Origin: Pseudomonas sp. ANT_H4
Lineage (GTDB): Bacteria > Pseudomonadota > Gammaproteobacteria > Pseudomonadales > Pseudomonadaceae
Direction: 5' to 3'
Length of the DNA: 64,000 nt
Assembly (NCBI RefSeq): GCF_008369295.1
Contig: NZ_VOBG01000004.1
Location: 124,001 to 188,000, forward strand
The notes beneath the pieces were generated by a model that saw only the letters and a program-made list of their open reading frames with translations, was not told the DNA's origin and made no database searches. Within the stretch, counting starts at the first letter, position 1, and every line of letters begins with the position of its first letter. The position numbers were made by a program, and so were the translations under genes. Positions 1 to 11,654 of this stretch are shown here, piece by piece.

Positions 1-362
1 CAAGCAGTACCAGCGCCCCCATTAAGGACGCACGGGACCTGGCAGGGCGCACCTTGCTGGTCTGGCCGCCGGGCTGTCCTTACCGAGCAGCCCTGGAAAA
101 CTGGCTCAAACCCCACGACATCAAGCCGGCCATCGCCAGCTATGCCAGTTGGGGCACGATCATCGGCTGCGTCAGCGCTGGCGTTGGCGTAGCGCTGGCA
201 CCGGAAGGCATCCTTGCCCGTTACGAACAGAGCAACCAGCTCACTTCCTATCGTTTTGACGAACTGGCGGCCGTCGACAATCTTCTGTTCTGGCACAAGG
301 ACACCCAGCGCCACCTGGCCCGGGATGCATTCGCCGGGTTGCTGCGGGAGACGTTCGGCTAA
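1..362 (+). CDS. LysR-family transcriptional regulator, C-terminal part (5' end outside window)
   Basis: The reading frame is open from base 3 to the stop at 360-362, so only the last 119 or so residues are present and the DNA-binding helix-turn-helix lies left of the window. The visible part looks like the end of a LysR substrate-binding domain: a stretch ending in WGTIIGCVSAGVGVALAP matches the usual 'G.G.a.lP' turn, and a short C-terminal tail follows. Family members bind a small effector through this domain and regulate a nearby, often divergent, gene. The target cannot be inferred because the upstream neighbour is missing. The family call is fairly firm; the specific role is unknown. Confidence 0.75.
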   Translation, partial: SSTSAPIKDARDLAGRTLLVWPPGCPYRAALENWLKPHDIKPAIASYASWGTIIGCVSAGVGVALAPEGILARYEQSNQLTSYRFDELAAVDNLLFWHKDTQRHLARDAFAGLLRETFG

Positions 363-526
363 CGCGCCGCCAGTTGACTCAGGCACCCGTCGAGCTGCGT
401 CGGTGGGTAAACGACAGACACGCAAAATGACTACGCAGAGAGCATCAGCGAAGTTATTGAAAAGTATTTTTTGAGATTTACCGCAGGGTACGGCTTTGTA
501 GCGACATCCGCTCATGGGCGGACGTT

Positions 527-643
527 ATGGAGGCAACCCCACCAGCCACACCCCGGCACACAATGTTCCCGCTGTGGCTGCTGCCTTCCGGCTCTGACCA
601 GGTTCACGGGTAATCGTTGCGGGGGGACCGATGGAGTCACCAT
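527..643 (-). ncRNA. ffs: 4.5S signal recognition particle RNA (bacterial small SRP RNA)
   Basis: Read on the minus strand, the segment holds the hallmark of domain IV: GGTCAGAGCCGGAAGGCAGC, with the C-GGAA-G tetraloop (bases 586-589 on the plus strand). It is flanked by the asymmetric internal loop and then by the conserved GGGAACATTGTGTGCCGGGG side. The two ends (ATGG near 640 and CCAT near 527) can pair to close a long rod. The RNA binds Ffh and acts in co-translational targeting of membrane proteins. Exact ends are approximate, since the mature 5' end is probably made by processing of a slightly longer transcript. Confidence 0.93.
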
Positions 644-673
644 AACGACACTCGCCTCTCGGCAAGCCGCGCC

Positions 674-701
674 ATTGTACCGATCTGATCGGAAGTTACA
701 A
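674..701 (-). promoter_or_regulatory. Sigma-70 promoter of ffs
   Basis: On the minus strand TTGTAA (701-696) is separated by 16 bases from TACAAT (679-674). A GC-rich discriminator (GGCGCGGC) follows, as is common at stable-RNA promoters. Transcription would begin near 667, about 25 bases before the predicted mature 5' end of the SRP RNA. Confidence 0.6.
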
Positions 702-754
702 CCGTTGCACCGGATTAAAAAATGTTGGGGCTCAAGCACTTGCCCGCGGCTGTG

Positions 755-1921
755 TTATTGCGCCTGCAATACCTCATCCGCCCTGCCACCCTCTTGCTGG
801 ATCACCAAGTGGATAAAGTGCAGCTTGGCAATCACCGCCGGTGGCAACACGAACGGGTAGAAATCCGGCTGCCCCATGCTGCGTGATAGCTCGTTGAGCA
901 TTGCCGCCAATTCGATCCACGCATTGACGAACGACAGGAACGCCACGGCGCCGGGATGCTCTGGATCGTAGAGGGTGCCAAGGGGAAAAGGCTGATAGTC
1001 CAGGTCCATCTCCCGTGCGCTCATACCAAAGCCCAGCGCCGTGTCCACTGCATCCATCATGTGCAGGTAATGGGCCCAGGTTTCTGCCCAGTCTTCCCAG
1101 GGGTGCATGGTGGCGTAGGCGCTGACGCAGGTTTGCTGCCAGTCCGGGCGCGGGCCGTTTTGATAGTAATGATCCAGGGCGTCGGCATAACTGGCACGCT
1201 CGTCGCCGAACAACCGGCGGAAGGGCTCCAACCAATGATCGTTGACGATCAGCCGATCCCAATAGTAATGACCCACTTCATGGCGCAAGTGACCGAGCAA
1301 GGTGCGGTAGGGCTCGCGCATCTGCACGCGAATACTCTCGCGATGGGCATCGTCGGCCTCCTTGATATCGAGGGTGATAAGGCCGTTGGCATGACCGGTG
1401 GTGGGTGCATTACCTTCCAGGTCGATGCCGACAAAATCGAAAAACAGGCCGGCGCCTTCATCGGCCGCCTTGGGAATGACCTGCAGGCCCAAGCTGATGA
1501 GTTGCGCCACCAAACGGCGCTTGGCGGTTTCCACTTTGCGCCAGCGCTCGGCGTTCTCCGGGATCGACAAGTCGGGAATTGTGCGGTTCAGGCTGCAAGC
1601 CACGCATAAGGTTTGGCCGTTATCGGTGGGCAGCAGCCAGTTGCAGGCGGCCGGGGTGTCGAGGTTGGCGCAGCGGCGAAACAACCCACAGTCAGGCTCG
1701 GCATCCAACTGCCACGTCCCAGCGTACGGCCCAGGCGTGAGAGACGACAGCCGGCTCTGCTCCGGCTGATACCCAAGCAATGCCGAACAAGCCAGGCATT
1801 GGCTGTTACGAAAAAACAGCGACTGCCCACAGCGACACTGCCAGACCTTGCTGTTGCGCGACTGCTCGACCATGAACGGCGCAGCAATGCGCGAACTGAG
1901 CTGCTCGAAGAAGCGGTACAT
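755..1921 (-). CDS. Zinc-ribbon protein with putative zinc metallopeptidase domain
   Basis: A 388-residue protein. An N-terminal zinc ribbon is formed by C29/C31 and C42/C45, with more cysteine pairs up to about residue 110. A HExxH motif (HEVGH, residues 214-218) sits in the context RHEVGHYYWDRL, followed by a distal acidic region containing DWAETWAHYLH. This matches the conserved family annotated as putative zinc-binding metallopeptidases in proteobacteria; no substrate is established that I know of. The start at 1921 is chosen over the in-frame ATG at 1942 because AGGGAGAG lies seven bases upstream of the inner ATG. No signal peptide is visible, so it is probably cytoplasmic. It stands alone, next to the SRP RNA gene. 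Confidence 0.75.
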   Translation of the reverse strand: MYRFFEQLSSRIAAPFMVEQSRNSKVWQCRCGQSLFFRNSQCLACSALLGYQPEQSRLSSLTPGPYAGTWQLDAEPDCGLFRRCANLDTPAACNWLLPTDNGQTLCVACSLNRTIPDLSIPENAERWRKVETAKRRLVAQLISLGLQVIPKAADEGAGLFFDFVGIDLEGNAPTTGHANGLITLDIKEADDAHRESIRVQMREPYRTLLGHLRHEVGHYYWDRLIVNDHWLEPFRRLFGDERASYADALDHYYQNGPRPDWQQTCVSAYATMHPWEDWAETWAHYLHMMDAVDTALGFGMSAREMDLDYQPFPLGTLYDPEHPGAVAFLSFVNAWIELAAMLNELSRSMGQPDFYPFVLPPAVIAKLHFIHLVIQQEGGRADEVLQAQ

Positions 1922-2020
1922 GGCAATCTCTCCCTGGGACATGCCAAGACTAGATCATGGTTATGCGCTAATCGTTCCAGTTTTTATTCAATACCGATTA
2001 CTTGTGACAAGCGGACTTCC

Positions 2021-2153
2021 TGTAGCGAGGGGGCTTGCCCCCACTGGGCTGCGTAGCGGCCCTAATAAAGTCACCGAGTTTTTTTCAGACAGAACTCGAT
2101 GCTGGGTTTTGGGGCTGCTACGCAACCCAACGGGGGCAAGCCCCCTCGCAACA
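2021..2153. repeat. Composite REP-type inverted repeat with about 43-base arms
   Basis: The arms 2021-2063 and 2111-2153 are nearly complementary. Each holds a smaller palindrome of the GCGAGGGGGCTTGCCCCC type plus a GCTGCGTAGC-like block. Inside the loop a second short stem (CGAGTT near 2075, AACTCG near 2093) flanks a T-run. The whole element fills the gap between the metallopeptidase gene and the end of ligA. It resembles REP doublets (REPIN-like) of fluorescent pseudomonads and could also terminate ligA transcription. Confidence 0.7.
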
Positions 2154-2160
2154 AAAGACA

Positions 2161-4566
<2,406 letters not shown>

Positions 4567-4614
4567 TCAATATGTTAGTGCGCTTATTCTATCGACAACG
4601 CCGAGGGGTAAGCC

Positions 4615-5463
4615 TCAGCGTTTCTGTGTCAGGGCACGACGCTCGAACTCGACGATGCGCTGACGGTAGTGTTCGATGGTCTGGGCGGTCAGGACGCTGC
4701 GTTGGTCGTCCTTGAGTTCGCCATTGAGTTCCTGGGACAGCTTACGGGCTGCGGCCACCATGACGTCGAACGCCTGCTTGGGGTGACGCGGGCCTGGCAG
4801 GCCGAGGAAGAAGCTCACCGCCGGGGTGCTGAAATGGTCGATATCGTCCAGATCAAAGATGCCCGGCTTGACCGCGTTGGCCATGGAGAACAGCACTTCG
4901 CCGTTGCCAGCCATGCTTTCGTGGCGGTGGAAAATATCCATCTCGCCAAAACGCAGGCCACTTTCCAGAATATTTTGCAACAAGGCCGGGCCTTTGAAGC
5001 CGGCGGCGTCACGGCAGATCACGCTGATCACTAGAACTTCTTCGGCGGCTGGCTGATCCTTCACCGATTCACGATGGCTGCTTTTCGGCTGGCCTTCGTC
5101 CGGAAAATCGTCGTCGCGGCTGCTGATGCTCGGGCCACCATCCAGGTCGAGATTCAGGTTCAGGTCGCCCTGGTGAGGTTCGCCACCACGCTTGCCACGC
5201 TTACCTGTTGGCTCCCGAACGGGAGCGTTCATCGACGGCAGATCGTGCTCGTCCAGTTGCGGTTCTTTATGGGTATCCAGGACACGGGGCGGCCCCAGCA
5301 ATTCGGTACCGCTGTCATCGTCCGACAAATTGGACAGGTTTCTATCCAGACGGAATTTCAACTTGCCCTTGCCGCCACGCATCCGGCGCCAGCCATCAAA
5401 AAGAATACCGGCAATGACAATAATGCCGATGACGATCAGCCACTCGCGCAGACCGATTTCCAT
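4615..5463 (-). CDS. zipA: Cell division protein ZipA
   Basis: Tethers FtsZ polymers to the inner membrane at the division site. The 282-residue protein starts with a single N-terminal membrane anchor (residues about 5-22, rich in I, V and G). A charged, flexible linker follows, and then a C-terminal FtsZ-binding domain from about residue 140 to 275 ([19 protein letters not shown] onward). Length and layout fit Pseudomonas ZipA. It sits between smc and ligA in the same orientation, but the 305-base gap to smc suggests it has its own promoter. Confidence 0.95.
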   Translation of the reverse strand: MEIGLREWLIVIGIIVIAGILFDGWRRMRGGKGKLKFRLDRNLSNLSDDDSGTELLGPPRVLDTHKEPQLDEHDLPSMNAPVREPTGKRGKRGGEPHQGDLNLNLDLDGGPSISSRDDDFPDEGQPKSSHRESVKDQPAAEEVLVISVICRDAAGFKGPALLQNILESGLRFGEMDIFHRHESMAGNGEVLFSMANAVKPGIFDLDDIDHFSTPAVSFFLGLPGPRHPKQAFDVMVAAARKLSQELNGELKDDQRSVLTAQTIEHYRQRIVEFERRALTQKR

Positions 5464-5768
5464 GTAATCCCTTGCCTCTATAAAAAATGCTGAAAAATAA
5501 GGGGTTTAGCACCGTGCAAACCGCTTTAAAACGTGGCGCCAACTCTATGTTCTGAATGACGTTTTGCCCACGCATACTATAAATTGACATTAAACTAGCA
5601 CGACCAAAGATAACTTTACACAGTTGGCGCAAATTGTGTCGATTTGCCATCTTTTCGACAACATAGGCAATCTCCTACAGCAGGCGCCAACTGAGAGCTA
5701 CAAGCCCTAAGCTACAGGCTTCAAGCCAACTCACTTGCAGCTTGCGGCTTGAAACTAACAGCTCGCCG
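5464..5768 (-). promoter_or_regulatory. smc-zipA intergenic region with a triplicated GGCGCCAACT motif
   Basis: This 305-base gap holds no gene. The zipA-distal half (about 5690-5768) has GC-rich inverted repeats around GGCTTCAAGCC and GCTTGCGGCTTG that could end smc transcription. Closer to zipA, the same ten-base word occurs three times in alternating orientation: AGTTGGCGCC at 5692-5683, GCGCCAACT at 5630-5622, and AGTTGGCGCC at 5544-5535 (minus-strand reading). The middle copy could pair with either neighbour. No clear sigma-70 promoter could be assigned with confidence. Confidence 0.5.
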
Positions 5769-8700
5769 CTAGGCGTCCACCATCGCCATCGCTTCTTCGA
5801 CATCCACTGCCACCAACCGCGAACAACCCGGTTCATGCATTGTCACCCCCATCAGTTGATCAGCCATCTCCATGGCGATCTTGTTGTGGGTGATATAGAT
5901 GAACTGCACCGTCTGGGACATCTCTTTAACCAGTCGGGCATACCGTCCAACGTTAGCGTCATCCAGCGGGGCGTCAACTTCGTCGAGCATGCAAAACGGC
6001 GCCGGGTTCAACTTGAAGATAGCAAATACCAGCGCCAATGCGGTCAGGGCCTTCTCGCCGCCGGACAACAAATGGATAGTGCTGTTCTTCTTGCCCGGAG
6101 GCCGCGCCATGATCGTCACCCCTGTATCGAGTAGATCTTCGCCCGTCAGTTCCAAGTAAGCGTTGCCGCCACCGAAAACTTTTGGGAATAAGGCCTGTAA
6201 ACCGCTATTAATCTGATCAAAGGTATCTTTGAAGCGGTTACGGGTTTCCTTGTCGATCTTGCGGATCACGTTTTCCAGGGTATCGAGGGCTTCCACCAGG
6301 TCTGCGTCCTGGGCGTCCAGATAACGTTTGCGTTCGGACTGCTGCTGATACTCATCGATGGCAGCGAGGTTGATCGCCCCCAGTCTTTGAATACGTGCAG
6401 CAATTCGTTCAAGTTCTTCCTCGGCCTCTTTCTCGTTGGCCTGGACAGTCAAGGTGGCGAGGACGCCGTGCAGGTCGTAACCGTCTTCCAGCAACTGGTC
6501 TTGCAGGGTTTTGCGCCGCACCGTCAGCGCCTGCCATTCCATGCGCTGCTGTTCGAGCTGGCCACGGATCAGTTGTGATTGTTGCTCAGCCTGGGTCCGG
6601 CGTTTTTCAGCTTCCCGCAGTTCGCGGTCGGCATCTTCCAGGGCGATTTGTGCGGTCTTGAGTTCTTCGTCGACGGTCATGCGCTTGTCGAGCAACTCTT
6701 CAAGCTTGAGCCGCAGTTCTTCCAACGGGGCTTCGCCCTCCTCCAGATTAAGGCTCAGTTGCTCGCGCTTTTCGGTCAGGCGCTCGGACTGCATCTCTAG
6801 ACGTTCAAGGGCCTGGCGCGTGGAGTCGTGTTGTGCCCGCAAGGAACCCAGGCGCACCGCCAGTTGATGGGCGTGATCCTTGTGTTGGCGAGCCTCCTGA
6901 CGCACCCGATCCAGGCGCTCGCGCAGGCTGTCGCGCTGGGCCAGCAGCAACTCGCGTTGCTCAGTGTCCAGTGCCATGCTGTCGAGGGCTTCCTGCAATT
7001 GCAGGCGTGCTTCACCGACTTGTTCGTGTTCCAGGGCGCGCTGCTCGCCCATCTCGGCCACTTCTTCATCAAGACGGATGCGGCGCAAAGTCAGTTGCTC
7101 GACCTTGGCCTTGCTCGCCGACAGCTGGGCTTTCAATTCGCCTTGCTGGCGCGCTTCGTCCTGCAATAACCGACGCAAGTGTTCGCGGCCGGTCTCTTGC
7201 TGGCGCTGGGTGGCGCGCAGGGTTTGCAGTTGGCTTTCCAGCGTTTCGAGAGTGGCTTCGTGCTCTTCGCGTTCGGCGATCAGATTGACGATTTCCTGAC
7301 CTCGGGCCAGCACGCCGCTTTCCGCTTCGCTGGCACGACGCACCCGCAAGAAGTGCCGGCCGATCCAGTAGCCGTCACGGCTGATCAGGCTTTCGCCGTT
7401 GGCCAACTGGCCGCGCAAGGCCAAGGCTTGCTCAAGGGTTTCCACCGGTTTGACCTGACCGAGCCAGGGTGACAGGTCAATTGCCGCCTCGACCTTTTCC
7501 AGCAGGCTGCCGGGCACACGCGCACCGTCCGCCGCCGGACTGAGCAAGCGCAAATCACCCTGGGCAAAACCTGCCAAGTCGAAACCGCCAAAATCATCCA
7601 CCAACACCGCTTGCAGATCGGCGCCGAGCACGGTTTCCACCGCCAGCTCCCAACCGGCCTCAACCTTCAAGCCTTCGGCCAAACGCGCATGCTCGGCCAG
7701 ATGCTGATCGCGCAGCCATTCGGCGGTGCCGGTGCCCGGGTCCAGTGCCGCTTGCTGCAATGCCTCAAGAGATGCCAATCGACCGTTAAGCCGCTGCAAG
7801 TCGCCTTGGGCCTGCTGCTGCGCCTGAGTCGCCTGTTGCAGCTGCTGACGCAGTTGCTCCAGGCGCTCCACCTGCTGTTCTTCGCTGGCTTCCAGCTCTT
7901 CAAGGGTCATTTCACTGGCGGCCAATTGCTCGCTCAGCTCCAGGATCGCCGCGTCCTCCGGGTCGGCGGCGAGTAACACGCGCTCTTCCCCCAGGCGACG
8001 CTGGCGCTCGCCCAGGCGCTCCATGCTGGCTTCCAGTTGCTGGATGCGCGACTGCTGCACCTCGGCCTGTCGGCGCGGTTCGGCGGAGCGCAGGTTGAAG
8101 GCGTCCCACTGCTCTTGCCAAACGTGCATGGTGGTCTCTGATTCTTCCAGGGTCGCGGCGGCTTCTTCGGCGGCGGCGCTGGTGACTTCCTGCTCGGGGG
8201 TGAGCATGCCCAGCTCTTCGCCAAGGGTCAGCAGCAAGGTGCGGTCGTGGCCCAAGTGGGATTCAGTTTCCAGCCGGGCGCGCTCGGACTCTTTCAAGTC
8301 TTCCTGCAACTGACGCAAACGTTGCTGACCGTGCTGGATACTCTGTTCGACCCTGGCGATGTCACCGCCCACCGAATAGAAGCGCCCCTGCACCAGATTG
8401 AAGCGTTCAGACAGGTCATGGTGACCGTCTCGCAGGCGCTCAATACTGGCGTCGGCGTTGCGTTGCTCGGCCACCAGGGCCTCGAAGCTGATTTCCTGGG
8501 TGCCGATGGTCGCTTCGCGCTGGCCGACCTGCTCGTTTAAAGCCTGCCAGCGCAGCGCCGACAACTGGGCCTTGAGCTGGCGTTCTTCGCCCTTGTATTC
8601 CTGATACTTCTCGGCGGCCTGAGCCTGGCGGTGCAGACGCTCAAGCTGACGCTCAAGCTCTTCGCGCAAGTCACTCAGGCGGGCGAGGTTTTCGTGGGTA

Positions 8701-9257
8701 CGGCGAATGCGGTTTTCGGTCTCGCGGCGGCGCTCCTTGTACTTGGAGATGCCGGCCGCTTCCTCGATAAAGTTACGCAGGTCTTCAGGCTTGGCTTCGA
8801 TTAGCTTGGAGATCATCCCCTGCTCGATGATCGAATAGCTGCGCGGGCCCAGGCCGGTGCCAAGGAAGATGTCGGTAATGTCCCGGCGCCGACACTTGGT
8901 GCCGTTGAGGAAGTAACTGTTCTGGCTGTCGCGGGTCACTTTGCGGCGAATGGAGATTTCCGCGTAGGCGGCGTACTCACCGACCAGCGTGCCGTCGGAG
9001 TTGTCGAACACCAGTTCGATGCTGGCCTGGCTCACCGGTTTACGACTGGTGGAGCCATTGAAGATGACGTCGGTCATCGACTCGCCACGCAGGTTTTTTG
9101 CAGAGCTCTCGCCCATCACCCAGCGTACGGCGTCGATGATATTCGACTTGCCGCAGCCATTGGGCCCCACCACTGCCGCCATGTTACTGGGGAAGTTCAC
9201 CGTGGTCGGGTCGACGAAGGATTTGAACCCCGCCAGTTTGATGCACTTGAGCCGCAC
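5769..9257 (-). CDS. smc: Chromosome segregation ATPase SMC
   Basis: Condenses and organises the chromosome as an ATP-driven dimer. The 1162-residue product has the Walker A motif GPNGCGKS at residues 31-38. Two long coiled coils rich in E, Q, L and R flank a central hinge (around GWELAVETVLG). The ABC signature LSGGEKALTALAL and Walker B CMLDEVDAPLDD lie near the C terminus. The start is taken as GTG at 9257, giving MRLKCIKLAGFKSF, rather than a start inside the upstream gene at 9296. GTG lies two bases after the stop of the GntR gene, which points to translational coupling. An unusual feature is this tight link between a metabolic-type regulator and smc. Confidence 0.96.
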   Translation of the reverse strand: MRLKCIKLAGFKSFVDPTTVNFPSNMAAVVGPNGCGKSNIIDAVRWVMGESSAKNLRGESMTDVIFNGSTSRKPVSQASIELVFDNSDGTLVGEYAAYAEISIRRKVTRDSQNSYFLNGTKCRRRDITDIFLGTGLGPRSYSIIEQGMISKLIEAKPEDLRNFIEEAAGISKYKERRRETENRIRRTHENLARLSDLREELERQLERLHRQAQAAEKYQEYKGEERQLKAQLSALRWQALNEQVGQREATIGTQEISFEALVAEQRNADASIERLRDGHHDLSERFNLVQGRFYSVGGDIARVEQSIQHGQQRLRQLQEDLKESERARLETESHLGHDRTLLLTLGEELGMLTPEQEVTSAAAEEAAATLEESETTMHVWQEQWDAFNLRSAEPRRQAEVQQSRIQQLEASMERLGERQRRLGEERVLLAADPEDAAILELSEQLAASEMTLEELEASEEQQVERLEQLRQQLQQATQAQQQAQGDLQRLNGRLASLEALQQAALDPGTGTAEWLRDQHLAEHARLAEGLKVEAGWELAVETVLGADLQAVLVDDFGGFDLAGFAQGDLRLLSPAADGARVPGSLLEKVEAAIDLSPWLGQVKPVETLEQALALRGQLANGESLISRDGYWIGRHFLRVRRASEAESGVLARGQEIVNLIAEREEHEATLETLESQLQTLRATQRQQETGREHLRRLLQDEARQQGELKAQLSASKAKVEQLTLRRIRLDEEVAEMGEQRALEHEQVGEARLQLQEALDSMALDTEQRELLLAQRDSLRERLDRVRQEARQHKDHAHQLAVRLGSLRAQHDSTRQALERLEMQSERLTEKREQLSLNLEEGEAPLEELRLKLEELLDKRMTVDEELKTAQIALEDADRELREAEKRRTQAEQQSQLIRGQLEQQRMEWQALTVRRKTLQDQLLEDGYDLHGVLATLTVQANEKEAEEELERIAARIQRLGAINLAAIDEYQQQSERKRYLDAQDADLVEALDTLENVIRKIDKETRNRFKDTFDQINSGLQALFPKVFGGGNAYLELTGEDLLDTGVTIMARPPGKKNSTIHLLSGGEKALTALALVFAIFKLNPAPFCMLDEVDAPLDDANVGRYARLVKEMSQTVQFIYITHNKIAMEMADQLMGVTMHEPGCSRLVAVDVEEAMAMVDA

Positions 9258-9259
9258 GC

Positions 9260-9919
9260 TTAGGCATCCGCCAGGGCAGTAATGACCAGCGAGCAACTGC
9301 GCTGGCCATAAGCGGAGAGCACCATGCGAATCTGCGGCAGGTCACGGGCCAATACAGCGGCGAGCAACTGCTCGAACAGCGCCAGGTACTCGCTCATTTC
9401 TGCCTTGCGCTGATCCAGGGCCAGGTAATAGGCGCGGTTCATCGCCGGCTGCAGGTTCTCGACGGTTTCCTGCAAATACGGATTGTTGGCGAAGGGATAG
9501 GCGGCGCGCATCACGTTGAAGCTTTCTTCAACGAAGGCACGGATGTCCTGGTGCTCGAAACTGCTCACCAAGCGTTGCTGGATCTGCACGAACGGCGCCA
9601 TGTCGGCCTGGGTCTGCCAGCCTTCGGCTACTGCGTTACCCAGCAGGATGTACAGCTCGCCCATCAACGTACACAGGCTCTGCACCTTGTGGGCGGTGAG
9701 TTCAGTGACGTGGGCGCCACGGCGCGGCAGGATGGCGATCAAGTGCCGCCGCTCAAGGATCAGCAACGCTTCGCGCACGGAACCACGGCTGACATTGAGC
9801 GCCAGTGTGACCTTCTGCTCCTGGATCCGCTCCCCAGGCTTGAGGTCGCCGCGAATGATACGTTCGGCGAGGTGGTGAGCGATTTGCTCGGCAAGACTAT
9901 CCGGCGCCTTGAACGTCAT
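9260..9919 (-). CDS. GntR-family regulator, FadR/FCD subfamily
   Basis: The 219-residue protein has an N-terminal winged helix (residues about 8-75, containing ERIQEQKVTLALNVSRGSVR) and an all-helical FCD effector-binding domain (about 85-215). FCD domains usually sense a carboxylic acid or a related metabolite. It lies immediately upstream of smc, with two bases between, and is divergent from xdhA, whose start is 280 bases away. It may therefore regulate the xanthine dehydrogenase genes, itself, or both. That target is inference from position only. Confidence 0.88.
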   Translation of the reverse strand: MTFKAPDSLAEQIAHHLAERIIRGDLKPGERIQEQKVTLALNVSRGSVREALLILERRHLIAILPRRGAHVTELTAHKVQSLCTLMGELYILLGNAVAEGWQTQADMAPFVQIQQRLVSSFEHQDIRAFVEESFNVMRAAYPFANNPYLQETVENLQPAMNRAYYLALDQRKAEMSEYLALFEQLLAAVLARDLPQIRMVLSAYGQRSCSLVITALADA

Positions 9920-10102
9920 GTTTTCCCTTCAAAATCTTCTATCGAGACAAGCGCGGCAGTGTAGCGCAAATGCCTGCTAATGGCGCAGGGCCCACCGATC
10001 CGAATTTGGCATGAAATAAGCAATCGTTAAAGCCCAGAAGCTCCCAAAAACGGCGGCTCCAGAGATCTGGACCATAATTAAACAGGTTGAAATCGCATTT
10101 TC

Positions 10103-10154
10103 TTGACCTTACGGTCAGAAAATCGTTGACCGAAAAGTCAGACATGACTAGATT
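10103..10154 (+). promoter_or_regulatory. xdhA promoter with overlapping inverted repeats
   Basis: TTGACC (10126-10131) and TAGATT (10149-10154) are 17 bases apart, a good sigma-70 pair. Two inverted repeats of the same half-site lie here: TGACC-ttac-GGTCA (10104-10117), just upstream of the -35 box, and TGAC-cgaaaa-GTCA (10127-10140), overlapping the -35 box and spacer. They look like operators for a dimeric regulator; one of the two neighbouring GntR proteins is the natural candidate. Confidence 0.55.
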
Positions 10155-10199
10155 CGGCGCAAAGCGGTTAACAACAATAATGAGTCTGCGAGGCCTTCC

Positions 10200-11654
10200 G
10201 TGATCCAGTTTTTACTAAACCAGGAGCTCCATAGCGAGCATGCCCTGGACCCGAACCTGACTGTGCTCAACTACCTGCGTGAGCACCTGGGCAAATCCGG
10301 TACCAAGGAAGGCTGCGCAAGCGGCGACTGTGGCGCCTGTACCGTGGTGGTCGGCGAGTTGCACACCGATGACCGGGGCACCGAGCAGATTCGTTATCGC
10401 AGTCTCAACTCATGCCTGACCTTTGTCTCGTCCCTGCATGGCAAACAACTGATCAGCGTCGAAGACCTCAAGCACCAGGGCCAGTTGCACAGCGTGCAAA
10501 AAGCCATGGTCGAATGCCACGGCTCGCAATGCGGCTTCTGCACCCCCGGCTTTGTGATGTCACTGTTCGCGCTGCAAAAGAACAGCGACGCCCCCGACAG
10601 CCAGAAGGCTAACGAAGCTCTCGCTGGCAACCTGTGCCGTTGCACCGGCTATCGCCCCATTCTCGCCGCCGCCAAACAAGCCTGCTGCAACAAGCCCCAG
10701 GACCAGTTCGACAGCCGCCAAGCCGAGACCATCGCCCGCCTCAAGAGCATTGCTCCGACCCAGACCGGTGAATTGAACTGCGGCGACAAACGCTGCCTGG
10801 TACCGCTGACCGTCGCCGATTTGGCCGACCTCTACGACGCCTACCCGCAAGCCCGCCTGCTGGCTGGCGGTACCGACCTGGCGCTGGAAGTCACCCAGTT
10901 CCACCGTGTGCTGCCGGTGATGATCTACGTCGGCAATATTGAAGAAATGAAACGCATCGAGACCTTCGACGACCGCCTGGAAATCGGCGCGGCAACGTCG
11001 CTGTCCGACTGCTATAGCGCACTGAATAATGAATACCCCGACTTCGGCGAACTGTTGCACCGCTTCGCCTCCCTGCAAATCCGCAACCAAGGCACTCTGG
11101 GCGGCAACATCGGCAACGCCTCGCCCATTGGTGACTCGCCACCACTGCTGATCGCCCTCGGTGCGCAGATCGTACTGTGCAAGGGCGAGACCCGCCGTAC
11201 CCTGGCCCTGGAAGACTACTTCATCGACTACCGGGTCACCGCGCGCCAGGACAGCGAATTCATCGAGAAGATCATCGTGCCTCGCGCCAGCACCGAGCAG
11301 CTGTTTCGCGCCTACAAGGTCTCCAAACGCCTGGACGATGATATTTCCGCCGTGTGCGCCGCCTTTAACCTGCGCATTGATAACGGTGTGATCGCCGATG
11401 CCCGGGTCGCCTTTGGCGGCATGGCAGCCACCCCAAAACGGGCAAAAAACTGTGAGACCGTATTGATCGGCTCCGTATGGAGTTCGGCGACGCTGGAAAA
11501 AGCCTGCTCGGCCCTGGCCGAGGATTTCACCCCGCTGTCGGACTTTCGCGCCAGCAAGGAATACCGCCTGCTCAGCGCACAAAACCTGCTGCGCAAATAC
11601 TTCATCGAACTGCAAACGCCGCACATCGAGACTCGGGTGACCGCTTATGTCTAA
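10200..11654 (+). CDS. xdhA: Xanthine dehydrogenase small subunit (2Fe-2S and FAD)
   Basis: Carries electrons from the molybdenum site to NAD+ during oxidation of hypoxanthine and xanthine to urate. The 484-residue chain has a plant-type ferredoxin domain (C39, C44, C47), then the second [2Fe-2S] domain (CGFCTPG ... NLCRCTGY). The FAD-binding domain starts near residue 200 (RLLAGGTDLALEV; later GGNIGNASPIGDSPP). The start is GTG at 10200, with GAGG nine bases upstream. It overlaps xdhB by eight bases, so the two are co-translated. Confidence 0.96.
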   Translation: MIQFLLNQELHSEHALDPNLTVLNYLREHLGKSGTKEGCASGDCGACTVVVGELHTDDRGTEQIRYRSLNSCLTFVSSLHGKQLISVEDLKHQGQLHSVQKAMVECHGSQCGFCTPGFVMSLFALQKNSDAPDSQKANEALAGNLCRCTGYRPILAAAKQACCNKPQDQFDSRQAETIARLKSIAPTQTGELNCGDKRCLVPLTVADLADLYDAYPQARLLAGGTDLALEVTQFHRVLPVMIYVGNIEEMKRIETFDDRLEIGAATSLSDCYSALNNEYPDFGELLHRFASLQIRNQGTLGGNIGNASPIGDSPPLLIALGAQIVLCKGETRRTLALEDYFIDYRVTARQDSEFIEKIIVPRASTEQLFRAYKVSKRLDDDISAVCAAFNLRIDNGVIADARVAFGGMAATPKRAKNCETVLIGSVWSSATLEKACSALAEDFTPLSDFRASKEYRLLSAQNLLRKYFIELQTPHIETRVTAYV

